Assembly (NCBI GenBank): GCA_900547035.1
Contig: URFM01000053.1
Location: 1 to 23,615, forward strand
Direction: 5' to 3'
Length of the DNA: 23,615 nt
Source of the DNA: an uncultured Clostridium sp.
GTDB taxonomy: Bacteria; Bacillota; Clostridia; Lachnospirales; Lachnospiraceae
The notes under the pieces were generated by a model, which made no database searches, was not told where the DNA came from, and saw nothing but the letters and a program-made list of their open reading frames with translations. Positions 7,437-15,802 of the stretch are shown here, one piece after another (positions within the stretch are counted from its first letter, which is position 1; each line of letters begins with the position of its first letter). The position numbers and the translations under genes were made by a program.

Positions 7437-8300
7437 TTAAAGTTCCTCCTCCGCCTTTTCCTTCTTCCTCCACTGGATCGGTGACATCCCGAAAATATTC
7501 CGAAATGCTCTCGAAAAATGAAGCTGATTCTGATATCCGCATCGCTTTCCAATTTCATTGACTGTCAGATCCGATATCTTTAACAACTCCGCTGCCCGGT
7601 TCATCCTATAGTACATCAGAAAATTCTGCAGCGTTTTTCCCGTGCTTTCCTTAAAGAGACGGTTCAGATAACTCCGATTAATGTTGCAAAACTCCGCAAT
7701 ATCCTCCACGGTAATGGCCCTGGCATAATTATTTTCGATAAATGAAATGGTTTCCTTAATATACGTATCCCGCATTCGTCCCGCTTGAACTGCCGTCTTT
7801 CGATTGACTGAGCAGCGGATCAGCCCGTCCAGAAACAGATACATGTGACCGATTTGATTAATGGAAGATCCAAATGGATTATCCACAATCGACATCAATT
7901 CATTTTTTAAGAGTCCCCCCTCCTCTCGTTTCTTCAGATAATACACCGGGCGATCCCATCCAAGTCCGGCCATCTCCATATATTCCAACGCTTTCACCCC
8001 ATCAAATTCCACCCAAGCGTATTCCCAGGGATTCTTTTCATCCGCATAGTACGTATTAACCTGCCCGGGACAGATCAAAAAACCCTGTCCTCCCTCCAGC
8101 TTGTACAGATGTGTCACCCCCGCCGAATCGGTGGAACTCAGAAAACCCTTGCCGCTGAAAATATAGTGAAATAAATAATGATTTCGTTTGGCAGGACCAT
8201 AGGAGTGCAGGGGAGTACACTGCTCCCACCCGTATTGAAACAGCGTAAGGTCGATATTCTTATCGTTCCGAAATACATTGAACTTAAAATTTTTCTCCAT
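7437..8300 (-). CDS. AraC-family transcriptional regulator of the alpha-galactoside operon
   Basis: 287 aa. The N-terminal half is a cupin-like sugar-sensing domain (LEGGQGFLICPGQVNTYYAD at about 70-90, WEYAWVEFDG after it). The C-terminal 100 residues hold the two AraC helix-turn-helix motifs: ITVEDIAEFCNINRSYLNRLFKE and then LTVNEIGKRCGYQNQLHFSRAFR, ending in the canonical FGMSPIQWRK. It is divergent from the transporter/glycosidase operon, the usual position for MsmR/RafR-type activators, so it probably controls that operon in response to the imported sugar. The start is uncertain: the ATG at 8300 lies 12 nt after AAGGGG, and a TTG three codons upstream (8309) lies only 3 nt after it. Confidence 0.87.
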   Translation of the reverse strand: MEKNFKFNVFRNDKNIDLTLFQYGWEQCTPLHSYGPAKRNHYLFHYIFSGKGFLSSTDSAGVTHLYKLEGGQGFLICPGQVNTYYADEKNPWEYAWVEFDGVKALEYMEMAGLGWDRPVYYLKKREEGGLLKNELMSIVDNPFGSSINQIGHMYLFLDGLIRCSVNRKTAVQAGRMRDTYIKETISFIENNYARAITVEDIAEFCNINRSYLNRLFKESTGKTLQNFLMYYRMNRAAELLKISDLTVNEIGKRCGYQNQLHFSRAFRNIFGMSPIQWRKKEKAEEEL

Positions 8301-8403
8301 TTTCGCCAATTTCCCCTTCTTTATTTCTTCTTTTTATTGATATTTTTTTCACATTTCTTAAGCATTCTTTGTTTTATACTAGCAGAAAGCAGATGATATA
8401 TAC

Positions 8404-8450
8404 CAAAATGATAACACATTTTTAATCAAACGTACATATCTAGCATTTTG
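8404..8450. promoter_or_regulatory. Spaced inverted half-sites in the divergent AraC/operon region
   Basis: CAAAATG (8404-8410) and CATTTTG (8444-8450) are inverted copies separated by 33 bp, upstream of the operon promoter. AraC-type regulators often bind spaced half-sites in such positions. A 7-bp match in AT-rich DNA can arise by chance. Confidence 0.25.
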
Positions 8451-8494
8451 ATATATAGATGTCTGTCTTATTTATATGAGATTTCTACAAGGGT

Positions 8495-8503
8495 TGCTAT
8501 AAT
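8495..8503 (+). promoter_or_regulatory. Extended -10 promoter of the alpha-galactoside operon
   Basis: TGCTATAAT at 8495-8503 is a perfect extended -10 element. No good -35 is found 17 bp upstream (TATGAG), which fits a promoter that depends on an activator such as the divergent AraC protein. The leader would be about 50 nt long. Confidence 0.55.
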
Positions 8504-8560
8504 CTTTCCTAGAATTAGCTTATATTTATATATAAAATACAAAAAGGGAGGGGTTAACTT

Positions 8561-9856
8561 GTGAATAAGCTAAAAAAATTGATACTGCTGTCTTCTTGCA
8601 TTTTGGTATCTTCCGCCATCTCCGGCTGCTCGAACAGCGCTTCTGCTGACGGAAAAACCCATCTGACCTTTCAGATTTGGGATGTGGCCCAACGAGACGG
8701 CATGCAGGCCATCTGCGACGCTTACACCCAAAAAAATCCAAGTGTGGAAATCGAGGTCCAGGTTACCAGCTGGAGCGAGTATTGGACCAAGCTGGAGGCC
8801 GCCGCCATTTCCAACCAGATGCCGGATATCTTCTGGATGCACACCAACGAAATCCTGAAATACGCCGACTATGGAAAAATCGCGGACCTGACCGATTTGT
8901 ACGACGACACGGACCCGGAATTTTTCAGGAAGCACTACTCGGAGGTGTCGCTCTCCAACATCCAGGGCAGCGACGGGCGCTACTACGGCGTGCCCAAGGA
9001 TAAAGATACCGTAGGACTAGTATACAACAAGGAGATGTTCGACGCCGCCGGCGTCGCCTACCCGGATGAAAACTGGACCTGGGACGATTTGTGCGAGGCT
9101 TCCCAGAAAATCTATGACGCTACCGGAAAATACGGCTACATGGCCTACGGCGACGACCAGCTGGGCTACTGGAATTTCGTCTACCAGAAGGGCGGCTATA
9201 TCCTGGCTGAGGACAACGTGACCGGGGGATTTGACAATCCCGCCACCCAGGATGCCATGCGCTTCTACATCGACCTTCAGAAAAATGACTGGTGTCCCGA
9301 CCAGAACTACTTCGCGGAAACCTCGCCCGGCACCGCATTCTTCTCCGGCCAGGGCGCCATGTTCCTGGAAGGGAACTGGAACATCCTCTCCGAGATGACC
9401 AACTACCCCAACATGGAGGGCAAATGGGATGTGGCCGTTCTTCCCAAGTGTCCCGACCCGGTCCAGGGGGACGGCAGAGCCACCATCTCCAACGGTCTCT
9501 GCTATGCCACCTCCCCAACAGGGAAAAATCTGGAAATCGTTAAGGATGTGCTCCGCTTCTTCGGCTCCGAGGAGGGCCAGCGAATCCAGGGCGAGTCCGG
9601 AGCGGCCATTCCCGCTTACGAAGGCCTGGAGGATACCTGGATTCACGTATTCGACCAGTTTGACTACCGCCTGAATGTGGAATGCTTTGTGGATATGTTC
9701 GACTACAGCGTGCAGTCCGTCAACAACAAATACCGTCCCCAGTGGAAACCGGATGTGACGGAAGCCCTTTTGAAAATCTATTCCGGCGAATATACCTTTG
9801 AGGAAGGTATGGCCGCCATGCAGGAGGCAGTCAACAGCGCTGCCGAAGAAGATTAA
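8561..9856 (+). CDS. Sugar-binding lipoprotein of a CUT1 ABC transporter
   Basis: 431 aa extracellular solute-binding protein (SBP_bac_1 family). The lipoprotein signal peptide is MNKLKKLILL... with lipobox AISGC. The mature part has the family features LTFQIWDVAQRDGM near the N-terminus, YYGVPKDKDTVGLVYNKEMFDAAGV (about 140-165), and a late GAMFLEGNW block. The GTG start follows AGGGAGGGG by 7 nt. It is the first gene of a five-gene operon with two permeases, a GH36 alpha-galactosidase and a GH13 enzyme, so raffinose, melibiose or stachyose is the likely ligand. It resembles the RafE/MsmE role in streptococci, but that is inferred from context. Confidence 0.9.
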   Translation: MNKLKKLILLSSCILVSSAISGCSNSASADGKTHLTFQIWDVAQRDGMQAICDAYTQKNPSVEIEVQVTSWSEYWTKLEAAAISNQMPDIFWMHTNEILKYADYGKIADLTDLYDDTDPEFFRKHYSEVSLSNIQGSDGRYYGVPKDKDTVGLVYNKEMFDAAGVAYPDENWTWDDLCEASQKIYDATGKYGYMAYGDDQLGYWNFVYQKGGYILAEDNVTGGFDNPATQDAMRFYIDLQKNDWCPDQNYFAETSPGTAFFSGQGAMFLEGNWNILSEMTNYPNMEGKWDVAVLPKCPDPVQGDGRATISNGLCYATSPTGKNLEIVKDVLRFFGSEEGQRIQGESGAAIPAYEGLEDTWIHVFDQFDYRLNVECFVDMFDYSVQSVNNKYRPQWKPDVTEALLKIYSGEYTFEEGMAAMQEAVNSAAEED

Positions 9857-9869
9857 AGGAGGTAATCTT

Positions 9870-10763
9870 ATGGGAAATCAGTCAAAAGCGCACCGGAATT
9901 CCCGCTCCGAGCGGATGTGGGGCTATCTGATGGTAGCTCCCACCATCATCGGGCTTCTGGTCTTAAATATCTATCCTTTTTTAGACACCATCAAGCTGAG
10001 CTTTTCCAAGACCCTGCCCTTTGGCCTGTACCAGCTTCGGGGCCCGGAAAACTATATTGAGATGTTCACCAGCCCCGAGTTCTGGAGGGCCAATTTAAAC
10101 ACCCTCTACTTCTGCGTCCTTACCGTTCCCCTGGGCATTTTCCTTGCCTTAATCGTGGCGGTCATGCTCAACGCGAAAATCAAGGGACAGAGCGCCTTCC
10201 GGGCCATCTTCTTCCTTCCCATGGTAGTGGCCCCCGCCGCTGTGGCCATGGTGTGGAAGTGGATGTTCAACACGGAATACGGCATCATCAACACAGTCAT
10301 CGGCAGCAAAATCAGCTGGATTACCGACCCCAACATCATTATGGTCACCTGCGCCATTGTGGCCATCTGGTCCTCCATCGGCTACGACGCCGTACTGCTT
10401 TTGTCGGGACTTCAGAATATTTCCAAGTCCTACTACGAGGCTGCCAGCCTGGATGGCGCCGGAAAGGTGCGCCAGTTTTTGACCATCACCTTCCCCATGA
10501 TTTCCCCCACTCTCTTCGTGGTCTTAATCATGCGGCTGATGTCCTCCCTGAAGGTTTACGACTTAATCTACATGCTGGTGGAGGAATCCAATCCGGCTCT
10601 GCCAAAGGCTCAGTCCCTCATGTACCTGTTCTACCGTGAATCCTTCGTCACCGGAAACCGGGGTCTGGGCTCCTCCGTGGTCATCTGGACCGTAGCCCTG
10701 ATTGGCGTTATCACAGCCATCCAGTTCTGGGGACAGAAGAAATGGGTCAACTACGAAGTGTAA
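9870..10763 (+). CDS. CUT1 sugar ABC transporter permease (MalF/RafF type)
   Basis: 297 aa inner-membrane permease. It has about six membrane segments, beginning with MVAPTIIGLLVLNIYPFL, and the EAA loop YYEAASLDGAGKVRQF (about residues 187-202), which docks on the ATPase. The ATG at 9870 is preceded by AAAGGAGG; the longer in-frame extension overlaps the end of the binding-protein gene and was discarded. It lies 13 nt after that gene. It forms the channel together with the next permease. No ATPase is encoded in the operon, so a shared MsmK/MalK-type ATPase must serve it. Confidence 0.92.
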   Translation: MGNQSKAHRNSRSERMWGYLMVAPTIIGLLVLNIYPFLDTIKLSFSKTLPFGLYQLRGPENYIEMFTSPEFWRANLNTLYFCVLTVPLGIFLALIVAVMLNAKIKGQSAFRAIFFLPMVVAPAAVAMVWKWMFNTEYGIINTVIGSKISWITDPNIIMVTCAIVAIWSSIGYDAVLLLSGLQNISKSYYEAASLDGAGKVRQFLTITFPMISPTLFVVLIMRLMSSLKVYDLIYMLVEESNPALPKAQSLMYLFYRESFVTGNRGLGSSVVIWTVALIGVITAIQFWGQKKWVNYEV

Positions 10764-10777
10764 AGGAGGAAACGCAA

Positions 10778-11614
10778 ATGAATTCATCGTTAGAAAGAAC
10801 CCGCAAGCTGCGGATTGGCGGAACATACGCATTTTTTATCATCGGTTCCATCGTCATGATTTTCCCCTTTGTGTGGATGTTCCTCACCAGCTTTAAAACT
10901 GTGGAGGAGAGCATGATGATTCCGCCCACGATTCTGCCGGAGAGCTGGCGTCTGGACAGCTTCAAAAAGGCCCTGGATTCCCTGCCATTCCTGGCTCTTT
11001 ACAAAAACACCTTTCTGCTGATTTTCTGGAGAGTGGTGTGCGCCGTAGCCTTCTCCTCCATGGCGGGCTACGCCTTTGCCAAATTAAATTTTCCGGGGAA
11101 AAATATCCTCTTTTCCATCGTTTTAATCCAGATGATGCTGCCTTCCCAAATTTTTATCACTCCTCAGTATCAGATGCTGGCCCGTCTGGGACTGACCAAC
11201 ACCGTATTTGCCCTGGTGTTCCCCGGGCTGGTCAGCGCCTTCGGGACTTTCTTCCTCCGGCAGGCCTACCTGGCCATCCCCAATGAAGTGGCGGAGGCCG
11301 CCTACCTGGACGGCTGCAACCAGTGGCAGACCTTTACCATGATTATGGCGCCTCTGACCAAAGCCTCCATGGCAGCCCTGGCCGTATTCACTGCCGTTTT
11401 CGCCTACGGAGACCTGATGTGGCCTCTCATCGTAAACACGGATTTAAACATGATGACCCTTTCATCCGGCCTCGCCACTCTGAGAGGACAGTTCAGCACG
11501 GACTTCCCCACTCTGATGGCCGGCTCCCTCCTGGCCATGATTCCCATGGTAATCCTGTATCTGATTTTCCAGAAACAGTTCATCGAGGGCGTTGCCATGA
11601 CCGGAGGCAAATAA
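10778..11614 (+). CDS. CUT1 sugar ABC transporter permease (MalG/RafG type)
   Basis: 278 aa permease with about six membrane segments. The N-terminal FPFVWMFLTSFKTVEE motif and the EAA loop EVAEAAYLDGCNQWQTF identify the MalG-type subunit, and the C-terminus QKQFIEGVAMTGGK is the usual ending of this subfamily. The ATG at 10778 follows AAAGGAGGA, only 14 nt after the preceding stop. A 12-residue upstream extension would overlap the first permease gene and lacks its own ribosome binding site. Confidence 0.92.
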   Translation: MNSSLERTRKLRIGGTYAFFIIGSIVMIFPFVWMFLTSFKTVEESMMIPPTILPESWRLDSFKKALDSLPFLALYKNTFLLIFWRVVCAVAFSSMAGYAFAKLNFPGKNILFSIVLIQMMLPSQIFITPQYQMLARLGLTNTVFALVFPGLVSAFGTFFLRQAYLAIPNEVAEAAYLDGCNQWQTFTMIMAPLTKASMAALAVFTAVFAYGDLMWPLIVNTDLNMMTLSSGLATLRGQFSTDFPTLMAGSLLAMIPMVILYLIFQKQFIEGVAMTGGK

Positions 11615-11650
11615 AAACAGACTTTCACTAATCCATCAGGAGGAACCTAC

Positions 11651-13870
11651 ATGTCCATTACTTACAATGAATCCACCAAAACTTTTCTTCTGAATACGAA
11701 AAACAGCTCTTACGCCATGAAGATTTCCCCTTACGGCTATCTTCTCCATATGTACTATGGTCCTTCCGTGCCGGATACGGATTTGGATTATCTGATTCGG
11801 CTCCAAGACCGGGGCTTTTCCCCCAATCCCTTTGAGGCGGGAAATGACCGCTGCTTTTCCCTGGATTTCCTTCCCCAGGAATTTTCCACCAGCGAAAGCG
11901 GGGACTACCGCTCCGGCAGCATCGAGGTGGAGAATAAGGACGGCAGCCGCATCTTCTGCGGGAAAGTATCTCACTTTGACATTGAACAAGAAAAGCATCT
12001 GCTGAAGGGAATGCCCTCCCTGCGGGCCCATGACCAGGATAAGGTCCAGACTCTGACCATCCATCTTCAGGATGAGGTTTCCGGGCTCCAGGCCGATTTA
12101 ATCTACGGTGTCTTTGAGGAAAAGGATATCATCACCAGGAGCGTGCGCCTTGTAAACAACGGCTCCGGGCCGGTGCGGATTAACCGCCTCATGTCCGCCA
12201 CTCTGGACTATATGGATTCTGACTATGACCTGATTTACTTTGCCGGACGGCATACCATGGAACGGGAAGCGGTACGGATTCCCGTCGAACGGGGGCTCCA
12301 CGCCATCGGAAGCTCCCGGGGCTCCTCCTCCCACCAGTACAATCCCAGCCTCATTCTCTGTGAGAAAAATGCCGGTGAGGACCGCGGCTGCTGCTACGGC
12401 TTCTCCCTGATTTACAGCGGCAATTTTCTCATGGAGGCGGAAAAGGACCAGTACAGCCAGCTGAGGATTAACGCCGGAATTAATCCCAGAGGATTTTCCT
12501 GGCTTTTAAATCCGGGAGATTCCCTGGAGTCGCCGGAGCTGGTTTTAACATTCACCTCTCAAGGGCTGGCTGCTTTAAGCCATCTTTACCACGACATATT
12601 CCGGGATAATCTGTGCCGCTCTCCTTATGTAAAGAAGCCCCGCCCGGTTGTCATCAACAGCTGGGAGGCAGCCTACTTTGACTTTGACGAGCAGAAGCTT
12701 CTGGATATTGCCCAAAGCTCCCTGCAGATGGGCGTGGACCTGTTCGTCCTGGACGACGGCTGGTTTGGAAAACGGGACAGCGACTGCTGCAGTCTGGGAG
12801 ACTGGACCGTAAACTACGCTAAGCTGAAGGACGGCCTGAAGGGGCTTTCCCAGAAAATACATAATCTTGGTCTTTCCTTCGGCCTCTGGATTGAGCCGGA
12901 AATGGTTTCCGAGGACAGCGACCTCTACCGTTCCCACCCGGACTGGTGCCTGCGCGTTCCGGGCCGTCCGGCAGTCCGCGGGCGCTATCAGTTGGTTCTG
13001 GACCTGTCACGCCCCGATGTATGCGCCTATCTGACCAATGCCATCAACAGCCTCCTTTCCGAGGCCCGGATTGAATACATCAAATGGGATATGAACCGCA
13101 GTCTGAACGAAGCCTGGTCCGCCCTTCTGGACCGCAGCCGCCAGGGCGAGGTCTACCACCGGTATGTCCTTGGACTTTACCATATCATGGATCAGGTCAT
13201 CCTGACCCATCCGGACATTATTTTCTGCGGCTGCAGCGGCGGAGGCGGAAGATATGACCCGGCCATGTACTACTACCAGCCCCAGATTTGGTGCAGCGAC
13301 AACACGGACGCCATCAGCCGGCTGAAAATCCAGTACGGGACCTCCTTCTTCTATCCCTTAAGTTCCCTGGAGTCCCATGTATCCATCTGCCCCAACCATC
13401 AGACCGGACGCACCGTATCCTTAAAGACCAGGGGAATCACCGCTATGGACGGAATCCTGGGCTACGAGCTGGACTCTACCCGCCTGAGCGATGAGGAAAG
13501 GGAGCAGTGCCGCAGGCAGGTGGAAACCTACAAGCATTTTGAAGACCTGATTTTAACCGGCGACTACTACCGTCTCTCCAGCCCCTATGATAACCGCTAT
13601 TTCACGGCCTGGCAGTTTGTCTCCAAAGATAAAGAGAGAGCCGTCGTCAGCCTTGTCCTGACGGACAAGGAGAGTAACGATGCACAGCGCTTTGTGCGGC
13701 CCAAAGGTCTTCTTTCGCAGGTTCTCTACCATGTGGGCGGAGCAGACGGAAATGGCCTGACCCTGTCCGGAGCGTTGCTGATGAACGTTGGAATTCCCAT
13801 TCCCTCCGCCCTGAAGGAGTATGAGGGAATCCAGTTTGAGCTTACCGCAGCGGAGGATGAAGGGAAATGA
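11651..13870 (+). CDS. aga: Alpha-galactosidase, GH36 family
   Basis: 739 aa cytoplasmic glycosidase, the normal length of the tetrameric bacterial AgaA/RafA type (about 730 aa). It removes alpha-1,6-galactose from raffinose, stachyose or melibiose. The N-terminal beta-supersandwich (about 1-320) precedes the TIM barrel. Visible barrel motifs are VLDDGWFG (367-374), GLWIEPEMV (411-419), the nucleophile in YIKWDMNRS (Asp480), CGCSGGGGRYD (526-536), and the predicted acid/base in WCSDNTD (Asp550). The start follows AGGAGGA by 6 nt. No signal peptide is seen, so intact oligosaccharides must be imported first, in agreement with the ABC transporter upstream. Its stop overlaps the start of the GH13 gene (ATGA). 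Confidence 0.94.
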   Translation: MSITYNESTKTFLLNTKNSSYAMKISPYGYLLHMYYGPSVPDTDLDYLIRLQDRGFSPNPFEAGNDRCFSLDFLPQEFSTSESGDYRSGSIEVENKDGSRIFCGKVSHFDIEQEKHLLKGMPSLRAHDQDKVQTLTIHLQDEVSGLQADLIYGVFEEKDIITRSVRLVNNGSGPVRINRLMSATLDYMDSDYDLIYFAGRHTMEREAVRIPVERGLHAIGSSRGSSSHQYNPSLILCEKNAGEDRGCCYGFSLIYSGNFLMEAEKDQYSQLRINAGINPRGFSWLLNPGDSLESPELVLTFTSQGLAALSHLYHDIFRDNLCRSPYVKKPRPVVINSWEAAYFDFDEQKLLDIAQSSLQMGVDLFVLDDGWFGKRDSDCCSLGDWTVNYAKLKDGLKGLSQKIHNLGLSFGLWIEPEMVSEDSDLYRSHPDWCLRVPGRPAVRGRYQLVLDLSRPDVCAYLTNAINSLLSEARIEYIKWDMNRSLNEAWSALLDRSRQGEVYHRYVLGLYHIMDQVILTHPDIIFCGCSGGGGRYDPAMYYYQPQIWCSDNTDAISRLKIQYGTSFFYPLSSLESHVSICPNHQTGRTVSLKTRGITAMDGILGYELDSTRLSDEEREQCRRQVETYKHFEDLILTGDYYRLSSPYDNRYFTAWQFVSKDKERAVVSLVLTDKESNDAQRFVRPKGLLSQVLYHVGGADGNGLTLSGALLMNVGIPIPSALKEYEGIQFELTAAEDEGK

Positions 13871-15702
13871 AGCAGGAAGAATTATTTGAACAGCGTCTTA
13901 AGGAGCATTATGATGAGTTAAAATGGCTCTACTGCGAGCTCTATGGTTCCATGGATATGTTTTACCGGCTGTGCAGGACCATGAAGGACTTTTTTGTCCG
14001 CCGGAAGGACAGCTTAAAGCAGCTGGACGAGGAGCGCCTGGAAAATCCCGGCTGGTACAAGGGAAACAGCCTTCTGGGCATGATGATGTACACCGATGCC
14101 TTTGCCGGCTCCCTGAAGGGAGTGCAGAAGAAGCTGGATTACATCCAGGAATGCAATGTAAACTGCCTCCACCTCATGCCGCTGCTGCAGATGCCGGAGA
14201 CTGACAACGATGGGGGATACGCGGTCTCCGATTATACCCGGGTGGATTCCCGGCTGGGCACCATGGCGGACCTGTCCCGCCTCACAGATGCCTGCCGCAA
14301 AAAAGGCATCTGCGTCTGTCTGGACTTTGTGATGAACCACACCTCCATGGAACATGAGTGGGCCAGAAGGGCCAGAGCCGGGGAGAAGGAGTACCAGGAC
14401 CGCTATTTCTTCTTTGATGATTTTGATATCCCGGCCCGGTATGAAAAGACCTGCCCCCAGGTATTTCCCACCACCGCTCCCGGAAACTTTACCTGGCTGG
14501 AGGACATTGGAAAATATGTGATGACCACCTTCTACCCCTACCAGTGGGACTTAAATTACCGCAATCCGGCCGTCTTCAACGATATGACCGGATATCTGCT
14601 GAACCTGGCTAACCACGGCATTGATATCCTGCGGATTGACGCGGTGCCCTATATCTGGAAGGAGCTGGGGACCAGCTGCCGCAACCTTCCCCAGGTCCAC
14701 ACCATCGTGCGCATGCTCCGCATGGTTTGCGAAATCGTCTGCCCGGGCGTTCTCCTGCTGGGGGAGGTGGTGATGGCCCCTGACAAGGTGGTCCCCTACT
14801 TTGGAACCCTGGAAAAGCCGGAATGCCACATGCTCTACAACGTGACCACCATGGCCACCCTGTGGCACACGGCGGCGGTAAAGGACGCCGCTCTCTTAAA
14901 GCGGCAGACGGAGATTGTGGCCGCTCTCCCGAAGGATTACGTATTTCTCAACTACATCCGCTGCCATGACGACATCGGCTGGGGACTGGAATACGGCTGG
15001 CTGAAGGAGCGCCATATGGAGGAGAATCCCCACAAAAAATTCCTCAATGACTATTTTACCGGGAAATATCCCGGCTCCCTTTCCCGGGGAGAGCTCTACA
15101 ACGACGACCCCTCCTCCGGAGATGCCAGGCTCTGCGGCACCGCCGCCTCCCTCTGCGGCATCGAGGCGGCCTGTGAGAGCAAAAATCCGGAGGACCTTCA
15201 AAAGGCAATCTCTCTGGACCTACTGCTTCACGGCTATATGATGAGCCTGTCCGGAATCCCCATGATTTACAGCGGGGATGAAGTGGCCCGTCTCAACGAC
15301 TACACCTATCATGAGGACCCCAAAAAGGCAGATGACTCCCGGTATATCCACCGCGGTCCCTTCCTCTGGGAGGAGGCAACGCTGCGCCATACTCCCGGCA
15401 CCATCCAACAGCGAATTTTTGAAGGCCTGGAAAAGATGGAGACCCTGCGAAAAGAGCTTGAGGTTTTCTCCCAGGAAAGCTCCCTTTCTTTAAAAGAGAC
15501 CTGGGATTCCTCCGTCCTCTGTCTGTGCCGCCAGGGCGGCGGCCAGTACCTGGTCTCCCTCTTCAACTTCTCCGACCAGCCGAAAACCGCCTGGATTAAG
15601 GAGGAGGGCGTTTATCAGGAGCTTCTGACCGGACAGAAACAGGAGGCCCGGGATGTGCTCTTAGCGCCTTATGAAATGAAATGGATGCTAAGAAAGGGCT
15701 GA
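13867..15702 (+). CDS. GH13 amylosucrase-type enzyme (probable sucrose-splitting)
   Basis: 611 aa, cytoplasmic. The motif series resembles amylosucrase/sucrose hydrolase (GH13 subfamily 4): LHLMPLL (101-107), NDGGYAVSDY (114-123), DFVMNHTS (153-160), EHEWARRA, FYPYQWDLNYRNP (222-234), GIDILRIDAV (nucleophile Asp258), LLLGEVV (acid/base Glu300), RCHDDIGW (stabiliser Asp368) and ADDSRYIHRGP (Arg492). Asp115 and Arg492 correspond to the salt bridge that blocks the active-site pocket behind the glucose in amylosucrase. It is slightly shorter than Neisseria amylosucrase (636 aa). Translational coupling to GH36 through ATGA suggests matched production. Likely role: glucosyl transfer or hydrolysis of the sucrose released from raffinose. 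Polymerising, hydrolytic or phosphorolytic activity cannot be told from sequence. Confidence 0.82.
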   Translation: MKQEELFEQRLKEHYDELKWLYCELYGSMDMFYRLCRTMKDFFVRRKDSLKQLDEERLENPGWYKGNSLLGMMMYTDAFAGSLKGVQKKLDYIQECNVNCLHLMPLLQMPETDNDGGYAVSDYTRVDSRLGTMADLSRLTDACRKKGICVCLDFVMNHTSMEHEWARRARAGEKEYQDRYFFFDDFDIPARYEKTCPQVFPTTAPGNFTWLEDIGKYVMTTFYPYQWDLNYRNPAVFNDMTGYLLNLANHGIDILRIDAVPYIWKELGTSCRNLPQVHTIVRMLRMVCEIVCPGVLLLGEVVMAPDKVVPYFGTLEKPECHMLYNVTTMATLWHTAAVKDAALLKRQTEIVAALPKDYVFLNYIRCHDDIGWGLEYGWLKERHMEENPHKKFLNDYFTGKYPGSLSRGELYNDDPSSGDARLCGTAASLCGIEAACESKNPEDLQKAISLDLLLHGYMMSLSGIPMIYSGDEVARLNDYTYHEDPKKADDSRYIHRGPFLWEEATLRHTPGTIQQRIFEGLEKMETLRKELEVFSQESSLSLKETWDSSVLCLCRQGGGQYLVSLFNFSDQPKTAWIKEEGVYQELLTGQKQEARDVLLAPYEMKWMLRKG

Positions 15703-15729
15703 CTGAATTTGATATTATAAAAATTCCAA

Positions 15730-15769
15730 AGGGGAGAACTCCTTCACCTTGAGTTCTCCCCTGTTTTAC
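15730..15769 (+). terminator. Terminator hairpin between convergent transcripts
   Basis: AGGGGAGAACTC (15730-15741) pairs perfectly with GAGTTCTCCCCT (15751-15762), 12 bp with a 9-nt loop, followed by GTTTTA. On the other strand the stem is followed by TTGGAATTTTTAT, so it may end both the sugar operon and the response-regulator transcript arriving from the right. Confidence 0.8.
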
Positions 15770-15802
15770 AGCAATTTAGGACGGCGTCCTGAATTATTTC
15801 TC

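Noticed and set aside
9017..9646. Long minus-strand open frame (about 209 codons) opposite the sugar-binding protein gene.
   Set aside because: It is antisense to a gene with clear family motifs and signal peptide, in a region of high GC at third codon positions that produces long shadow frames. It has no promoter or ribosome binding site.
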